Shown here: in pieces, positions 58,862 through 64,000 of the stretch
How positions within the stretch are numbered: position 1 is the stretch's first letter
Layout of the letters: each line of letters starts with the position of its first letter
Assembly: GCA_002067235.1 (NCBI GenBank)
Contig: MVQP01000001.1
Span: forward strand, 1 to 64,000
Length of the DNA: 64,000 bases
Direction of reading: 5' to 3'
Source: Syntrophorhabdus sp. PtaB.Bin047
GTDB lineage: Bacteria > Desulfobacterota > Syntrophorhabdia > Syntrophorhabdales > Syntrophorhabdaceae
Made by a program: the position numbers and the translations under genes
Notes under the pieces: generated by a model
Seen by the model: the letters and a program-made list of their open reading frames with translations, nothing else
What the model was told of the DNA's origin: nothing
Database searches by the model: none

Positions 58862-59505
58862 GTCCCACTCTCTTCATCAGGGTCATTCCCCGGCGGCTTC
58901 CTGCTTCGCAGGGGTATCGTGAGAGAGAATTTCCTGGCGCCTTTTTCCAGGTGGAGCTTTACCTTTTGCGGGAGATGGGTGGTGTCCGCCAGTTCGTCCG
59001 ACCAGCCACCCCCTCCCAGCCCCTTTATCTTTGCGGATTGAAGGTATTCAAACCGGATGTCGTCGAAACCGTCGAGAAGTTTCGCTTCCCTTGCGTTCTC
59101 CATACCTATCGTGGCCTCCTTCAGATAGAGCGCCAGCTTTCCCTCTTCATCCTTTTCGATCCTGTATGAGGCTATGGCATACCCCTTCCGGCCGCCAAAG
59201 AGAGAGCGGTTAGATGCGAATGTCATCGAATCGCGCGCACCTATGAACACCGATCTCTTGAGGTCCTTTTCCTCCTTCACTGTGAGTGGGAGGCAGGACT
59301 GCAACTGGGAATCGACGAGCCTCATGGAGACCCTGAGGCGCTCCATCCACTCTGCCTTTCTCTCGCCCCCCTCGAGGGAGCGGTGTCCGGCTCGCATTGA
59401 GGCGGCAAGAATAACTACGATCATGACAACAAGTACGATGGAGATCATGAGTTCCAGGAGCGTAAACCCCCCCGACCGGGAAAGGCTGTCCTTAAATCTT
59501 CTCAT
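58858..59505 (-). CDS. gspJ: GspJ minor pseudopilin
   Basis: A 215-residue pseudopilin with SGGFTLLELMISIVLVVMIVV, then the GspJ pattern (a helix with ERKAEWMERLRVSMRLVDSQLQ and beta strands, FIGARDSMTFASNRS). It overlaps gspK by 4 bp and gspI by 14 bp. Part of the tip complex with GspI and GspK. Confidence 0.85.
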   Translation of the reverse strand: MRRFKDSLSRSGGFTLLELMISIVLVVMIVVILAASMRAGHRSLEGGERKAEWMERLRVSMRLVDSQLQSCLPLTVKEEKDLKRSVFIGARDSMTFASNRSLFGGRKGYAIASYRIEKDEEGKLALYLKEATIGMENAREAKLLDGFDDIRFEYLQSAKIKGLGGGGWSDELADTTHLPQKVKLHLEKGARKFSLTIPLRSRKPPGNDPDEESGT

Positions 59506-59929
59506 TTTTGATCACCTCTCTCCTGACTGTTTTGAAGGTTTTCAGGGAAAATGACCTTTTCCTCGCCCCCTGCTGCCAGGAGACATTGAGCACCACCTCG
59601 AACATCTGCCACGAGAAACCCTTCGTGCGCTCCCCAAGCGCCTCCGTTACGGTCATATCCATCACATAGCCATCCTTCGTCTCGGTTGAGGTGCCCTCCT
59701 TCAACTGCCCACCCTCAAGTAGTTCCCTCATCCTTATATCAGCAAGCACCGTTGCCGTGAGGTAGTCGTCTGACATCGAGAGCGTCTTGAGATTCGCCGA
59801 GAACAACTGGAGGACGACAGTGACCACAGTGGCAAGAATAACGAAGGCCACAAGGATCTCGAGGAGGGTGAAACCCTCCGGACCTGCGGGAAAGCGGCGC
59901 CTTCCTGATCTTTCAGTCTTCTTTCGCAT
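59492..59929 (-). CDS. gspI: GspI minor pseudopilin
   Basis: A 145-residue pseudopilin: PEGFTLLEILVAFVILATVVT and a short globular domain (TAVLADIRMRELLEGG) typical of GspI, which has an A-x-x-x-A-R-M-type region. It overlaps gspJ by 14 bp and gspH by 17 bp. Confidence 0.83.
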   Translation of the reverse strand: MRKKTERSGRRRFPAGPEGFTLLEILVAFVILATVVTVVLQLFSANLKTLSMSDDYLTATVLADIRMRELLEGGQLKEGTSTETKDGYVMDMTVTEALGERTKGFSWQMFEVVLNVSWQQGARKRSFSLKTFKTVRREVIKNEKI

Positions 59930-60368
59930 AACCCTTCACGACCACGGACCCGATCACAGGATCGATCTCGATCCTCAAGGTCTTCTTTTTGGTTCCGAGA
60001 ATGATCTCACATGGCTCAACCGTTCCCGACGCATCGGCGATGATGTCGTATTCTCCCCCGTAGACCCCGCCCCTGACAGGGTCCACCACACTGATGGCAA
60101 CACCCTCCGGAACCGCGCGGCGGGCCGCTCCTTTGAGGCCATAGGTCCTGCGGTTAAGGTCGATCGTCACACGCCGCTCTCCCCTTACGCTCATCGCCTC
60201 TATGCGCGCCATGCGGATGAGACCCGAAAGTTCCCGCGCCGTACCGTCAAGCTTCGCCGAGGGCAGACGGTTCGCGAAATGCACGCCCGACAGGCCAAGA
60301 AAGACCACCATGAGGGTCATGACTATCACCAGTTCGAGAAGCGTGAAACCACTATCGTTCACCTTCAA
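59913..60368 (-). CDS. gspH: GspH minor pseudopilin
   Basis: A 151-residue pseudopilin: SGFTLLELVIVMTLMVVFLGL, then LSGLIRMARIEAMSVRGERRVTIDL, the GspH pattern in which a helical SxARxEAxxRG block precedes beta strands. It starts within the 3' end of gspF (4-bp overlap). A GspG major pseudopilin would normally sit between them but is absent. Confidence 0.87.
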   Translation of the reverse strand: MKVNDSGFTLLELVIVMTLMVVFLGLSGVHFANRLPSAKLDGTARELSGLIRMARIEAMSVRGERRVTIDLNRRTYGLKGAARRAVPEGVAISVVDPVRGGVYGGEYDIIADASGTVEPCEIILGTKKKTLRIEIDPVIGSVVVKGYAKED

Positions 60369-61561
60369 AACGGCAGCTCCAGGATACCGAATATCGCAAC
60401 GAGCATGGAGACGACGATGAAAGCGATGACGAGCCCCATGGTAAGGATGATCGCGGGCTCAAGAAGACCCATGAACCGTTTGACCGAGTCTTTGAGGCTC
60501 TTCTCGTAGGTTGTCGCCACCTTGAGCAGCATGGTATCGAGCTGCCCCGTCTCTTCGCCTACCTTTATCATGGACAACGCCAGCTGAGGGAAGACCTTCG
60601 CCTCGGTGAGCGGCACGGCAATGCCCTTGCCTTCCTTCACGTCCCTGGCCACCGCACCGATCGCGGAAGCAACAACGCGGTTCCCGATAACGTCTTTGGA
60701 GTTCTGCAGGGCCTGCAGGAAAGGAACGCCGCTTTTTATGAGGGTCCCCATGGTTCTGCAGAATCGGGCCGTTTCGAGCTTGCTCACGACGTCCCTGAGG
60801 AACCTGAACTTTATCTTGTCCCAAAGGATCCCGCCCCGCTCGGTCTTTATAAACCGCCACACCACAAACGCTCCCGATACAGCCGCCGGAAGAAGGATCC
60901 ACCAGAGGTCCCTCAGGAAGTTACTGAAGTGAAGGATCATCTGCGTGGATGCTGGAATCGTCCCGCCCATCTCTTTGAAGAGAATGGAGAAGCGAGGTAT
61001 GACGAAGGTAAGGAGGATGACGATCGAAATGCTTCCCGTGACCCCGAGGATCACGGGGTAGATCATGGCCGAGTAGACACTGTCTTTCAGTTCTTTCGCT
61101 GTTTCGAGAAACTCGCCCAGCTTTTCGAGGACGATCTCCAGAACACCACCCGTTTCACCGGCCCGGACCATATTCACGTAAAGCCTGGGAAAAACCCCGG
61201 GATGTTTTTTCAGGGCATCGGAAAAGGAACTCCCTTCGCGTATGAGTTTCAGAACGGAATTGACCACCTCCTGCATCTGCCTGCCTTCAGAGACCCCGGC
61301 CAGGATGTTGAGGCTCCGGTCGAGGGGAAGGCCCGCTCCGATAAGCGCCGACAGCTCGGCTGTGAAGGTAAGAAGATCGCCCTTCGATGAGTGCAGCGAC
61401 ACGCCCTTTCTGAGGGCCCCCTTTCTCGGCGACGTGACCTTCAAAGGGATGGCGCCCGAGTCCTTGATCCTCGTGAGAGCAAGGCCTTCATCAGGCGCCT
61501 CGATGGTGCCTTCGATGATGGCGCCTTCAAGGGTTGTCGCCTTGTACGAATATACTCCCAA
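60365..61561 (-). CDS. gspF: GspF inner-membrane platform protein
   Basis: A 398-residue polytopic protein of the GspF/PilC family: two repeats (FTAELSALIGAGLPLDRSLNIL and FCRMTGTLIKSGVPFLQALQ-like CRTMGTLIKSGVPFLQAL), GETGGVLEIVLEKLGEFLE and GEETGQLDTMLLKVATTYE, with membrane helices in between and LEPAIILTMGLVIAFIVVSMLVAIF at the end. Confidence 0.94.
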   Translation of the reverse strand: MGVYSYKATTLEGAIIEGTIEAPDEGLALTRIKDSGAIPLKVTSPRKGALRKGVSLHSSKGDLLTFTAELSALIGAGLPLDRSLNILAGVSEGRQMQEVVNSVLKLIREGSSFSDALKKHPGVFPRLYVNMVRAGETGGVLEIVLEKLGEFLETAKELKDSVYSAMIYPVILGVTGSISIVILLTFVIPRFSILFKEMGGTIPASTQMILHFSNFLRDLWWILLPAAVSGAFVVWRFIKTERGGILWDKIKFRFLRDVVSKLETARFCRTMGTLIKSGVPFLQALQNSKDVIGNRVVASAIGAVARDVKEGKGIAVPLTEAKVFPQLALSMIKVGEETGQLDTMLLKVATTYEKSLKDSVKRFMGLLEPAIILTMGLVIAFIVVSMLVAIFGILELPF

Positions 61562-63094
61562 TTAATCCTCCCTCGTGACCCGAAAGACCTCGTCGAGGGT
61601 GGTCACCCCCATCCGGATCTTCTCCATCCCGTCTTCGAGAAGCGTCTTCATGCCCGACCTTCTCGCCTGTGCCCTGATCTCTCCCTCGTCGGCGCCCTTC
61701 AAGGTCAGCCGCCTCAGATCTTCATCGACAACGAGAAGCTCGAAGAGCCCCGAACGCCCGAAAAACCCAGTATGCCCGCAGACCTCGCAGCCTGCTCCCC
61801 GCCAGACGGGCACGCCGCTGCCCATGCCGAGAGCCATGAGTTCCTCGACGTCATCGGATACGCCTGTTTGGCGCCTGCAATCGGGGCAGATCATCCTCAC
61901 GAGCCTCTGGGCGAGGATGCCCCGGACCGTGGACGATAGAAGAAAGCTCTCCACGCCCATATCAAGAAGGCGTGTGATCGCACTCGGCGCGTCGTTCGTG
62001 TGAAGCGTCGAGAATACGAGATGCCCCGTCAGTGCCGACTGGATAGCTATCTGAGCGGTCTCCAGGTCCCGGATCTCGCCTATCATGATAATGTCCGGGT
62101 CCTGTCTGACGATGTGGCGCAACGTGCTGTTAAAATCGAGCCCGATCTGGGGCTTCACCTGGATCTGGTTGACACCTTTCAGCTGGTACTCCACGGGGTC
62201 TTCCACGGTGATAATCTTCTTCTCCGGCGAATTTATCTTGTCGAGTGCCCCGTAGAGGGTCGTTGTCTTACCGCTGCCCGTAGGCCCCGTCACAAGGATG
62301 ATACCGTTGGGCTTCGTGATGAGCCTATCGAGGGACATGAGCATGGCCTGTGAAAAACCCAAACTGGCAAGGTCAATGACGATGCTTTCCCTGTCGAGCA
62401 ACCTCATGACGATGCTCTCCCCATTCACGATGGGGATGGTGGAAACCCTGATGGCGATCTCCTTCTCGCCCACACGCAGCCGTATCCTTCCGTCCTGGGG
62501 AAGCCTGCGCTCGGCAATGTTGAGTCTGGCCATGATCTTGATGCGCGAGACGATGGCCGCCTGAAGTCTCTTCGGTGTCGATTCCACGTCATTGAGGACG
62601 CCGTCTATGCGGTAGCGGATCTTCACCTCGTCTTCGAAAGGCTCGATATGGATGTCGCTCGCCCTTAACTCCACGGCACGGGTGATGAAGAGGTTCACGA
62701 GCCTGATGATGGGTGCCTCCGACGCAAGGTCCTTGAGGTGGCCTACATCCTCCTCTTCCTCATCACGCATGAACTCGTAGCCCTCCCGTTCGTCGATCCC
62801 CTCTATGATCTTGTCGAGGTTCTGCTGGTCCTTGCTGTAGAACCGGGAGATGTGCTCGTCGATGACAGCTGGGTCCCCGGTATGGACGAGGACGTCGCTT
62901 TCGGTCACCGCCCTCAGCGCGTCGACAAGCTCCTGCCTTGAGGGATCGGCCATAATGACCTTGAGTGCACCATCCTTCCACTCAAAGGGGATGATCCTGT
63001 TCTCCCTGATGAAACGCGTGGCTATACCGTCCACGACAAGAGGCACCCTGGGGAACTCCTCCGGAGCGAGATGTATTATCGTCTTGCCGTTCAC
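61562..63094 (-). CDS. gspE: GspE type II secretion ATPase
   Basis: A 510-residue ATPase: N-domain, SDIHIEPFEDEVKIRYRIDG, Walker A GPTGSGKTTTLYGALD, TVEDPVEYQLKG, Walker B IIMIGEIRDLETAQ and His box FSTLHTNDAPSA. The zinc cysteines (ICPDCRR and CEVCGHTGF) are present. It powers the pseudopilus. It overlaps gspD by 4 bp. Confidence 0.95.
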   Translation of the reverse strand: MNGKTIIHLAPEEFPRVPLVVDGIATRFIRENRIIPFEWKDGALKVIMADPSRQELVDALRAVTESDVLVHTGDPAVIDEHISRFYSKDQQNLDKIIEGIDEREGYEFMRDEEEEDVGHLKDLASEAPIIRLVNLFITRAVELRASDIHIEPFEDEVKIRYRIDGVLNDVESTPKRLQAAIVSRIKIMARLNIAERRLPQDGRIRLRVGEKEIAIRVSTIPIVNGESIVMRLLDRESIVIDLASLGFSQAMLMSLDRLITKPNGIILVTGPTGSGKTTTLYGALDKINSPEKKIITVEDPVEYQLKGVNQIQVKPQIGLDFNSTLRHIVRQDPDIIMIGEIRDLETAQIAIQSALTGHLVFSTLHTNDAPSAITRLLDMGVESFLLSSTVRGILAQRLVRMICPDCRRQTGVSDDVEELMALGMGSGVPVWRGAGCEVCGHTGFFGRSGLFELLVVDEDLRRLTLKGADEGEIRAQARRSGMKTLLEDGMEKIRMGVTTLDEVFRVTRED

Positions 63095-64000
63095 GACTCC
63101 CCCTGGCTCCGGGGCGCTACCTTCGGCACAGGTTCCTCTCCCGCCGCCCGGGGCGCGGGTTCTTTTCCTGCCGGATCGTCTCGTGCCGGTGGCGCCTCTG
63201 TGTGCATCATCTCGTGTTCCCTTGTTTTCCGCCCTTCCCTGATCTCGCCGGCATCATTCTTCCCGTCCTTGTCCTGCCGGGGAACGTCGCGGATAAGTTC
63301 TTCCTTCTTCAGCTTTCCCTTGCCTGTCTTCGTTATATCGTCAACATAGGAGGATGTGGCCTTCCGGGCATCGTGCTGGTTCTTGATGACGCGCGGGGTG
63401 AGGAGTATGATCAGCTCCTTGCGGTGATTCTCGTCTGTAGTACTGCCGAAGAGATATCCGAGAAGCGGTATCTTGCTGAGGTACGGAATGCCCGATCGCG
63501 CCGCAGATATGTCCTCCCTGATAAGCCCTCCGATGAGGATCGTCTGGCCGTCCTGAACCACAAGGTTCGTTGTCGCCTCCGTCTTTTTCACAATGATGTT
63601 GGTCTCGCCGTCGAAAAGGGTGATAGTGTCGTAGGAAGAGACTTCCTGGGCGAGGTCGAGAGTGACAAGTCCGCCTTCATTGATGCGGGGCTTTACCTTG
63701 AGAATGATACCGATGTCCTTGTACTGGATGGTCCGCTGAGCGTTGGTGGTGGTGGACGCTATCGTTTCCGTTGTCACGATGGGGACCTGCTCACCCACCT
63801 GGATCCGAGCCTCCTTGTTATCCGTCACCAGTATACGCGGCACGGCAAGAAGCTTCGCCTTCGATTGCGTCGCAAGCGTATCGATGACCGTCTTGAAGTC
63901 ACCCCCGACGGTCCCCGCAAAGGTGAATGTCCCACTCCCTGTCGTGCTCGTCGCTGTCGCGCCGGGCACATCGAATCCAACGGTCCCGTCCACTGCCCCC
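63091..64000 (-). CDS. gspD: GspD secretin, C-terminal part (truncated by window edge)
   Basis: About 300 residues of the C-terminal secretin domain run to the right edge. Signs are LLAVPRILVTDNKEARIQVGEQVPIVT, LKVKPRINEGGLVTLDLAQEVSS, VVQDGQTILIGGLIRED and GIPYLSKIPLLGYLFGS, in parts the signature of type II secretins. A Lys/Glu-rich C-terminal tail of about 80 residues replaces the usual S-domain for pilotin binding. The 5' part lies outside the window. Confidence 0.95.
   Translation of the reverse strand, partial: GAVDGTVGFDVPGATATSTTGSGTFTFAGTVGGDFKTVIDTLATQSKAKLLAVPRILVTDNKEARIQVGEQVPIVTTETIASTTTNAQRTIQYKDIGIILKVKPRINEGGLVTLDLAQEVSSYDTITLFDGETNIIVKKTEATTNLVVQDGQTILIGGLIREDISAARSGIPYLSKIPLLGYLFGSTTDENHRKELIILLTPRVIKNQHDARKATSSYVDDITKTGKGKLKKEELIRDVPRQDKDGKNDAGEIREGRKTREHEMMHTEAPPARDDPAGKEPAPRAAGEEPVPKVAPRSQGES

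Noticed and set aside
1-64000. CRISPR array, tRNA or rRNA genes
   Set aside because: No regularly spaced repeats and no cloverleaf or rRNA-like segments were recognised by eye; a tRNA scan was not possible.

Overview
The window is a GC-rich (roughly 58-60 %, estimated by eye) bacterial chromosome segment. Gene content and dispersed AT-rich intergenic inverted repeats suggest an anaerobic deltaproteobacterium (Desulfobacterota, possibly Syntrophorhabdus-like). Supporting genes are a type II secretion cluster, a ferredoxin-oxidoreductase gamma subunit, an FAD-linked glycolate-oxidase-type enzyme, adenine deaminase and large PAS/GGDEF signalling proteins. This placement is inference; there is no rRNA or other phylogenetic marker beyond proS and cysS.

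Region 1 (about 0.2-28.9 kb, almost all minus strand) is the striking part: a conjugation-type type IV secretion system (T4SS) joined to a type IVb (thin) pilus. In transcription order it has a coupling ATPase (DotL/TraD-like), an oppositely oriented two-helix membrane protein, a VirB8/DotI-like protein, a DotH/VirB9-like protein, a small secreted protein, a DotC-like lipoprotein, two membrane proteins, a VirB3/TraL-like protein and a DotB/PilT-like ATPase. A plus-strand Fic gene and a vapBC pair then interrupt the block. It resumes with three secreted proteins sharing a C-terminal motif, a VirB4-type ATPase, a periplasmic protein, a VirB10/DotG-like protein, a lipoprotein and a secreted protein. 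The pilus genes follow: secretin, PilO-, PilP-, PilQ- and PilR-like proteins, a second PilT-like ATPase, a major prepilin, a membrane protein, a minor prepilin, a secreted protein and a lytic transglycosylase. The partnership resembles IncI plasmids (R64 tra plus pil) and Dot/Icm, but the proteins are divergent. No relaxase, integrase, DotA/TraY or prepilin peptidase is seen in the window.

Region 2 (29.1-41.7 kb) is mainly housekeeping and metabolic: proS, an M24 peptidase, a radical SAM protein, a LytTR response regulator, a GlcD-like oxidase, a PAS-GGDEF-HD-GYP protein, adenine deaminase, an isolated porG-like gene and cysS.

Region 3 (41.8-47.0 kb) is a second accessory island: ParB-like protein, winged-helix protein, sigma-70-region-2-like protein and a two-helix membrane protein that might be DotM/TrbA-like, with a divergent arm of a hypothetical protein, a secreted lytic transglycosylase and a secreted protein. 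It may be a regulatory or accessory arm of the T4SS.

Region 4 (47.1-64 kb) has an HtrA-type protease, an OmpR-type two-component pair, a HAD phosphatase, a LytS-like kinase with a stand-alone receiver, and a type II secretion cluster read D-E-F-H-I-J-K-L-M-C without a gspG. It runs off the right edge inside gspD.
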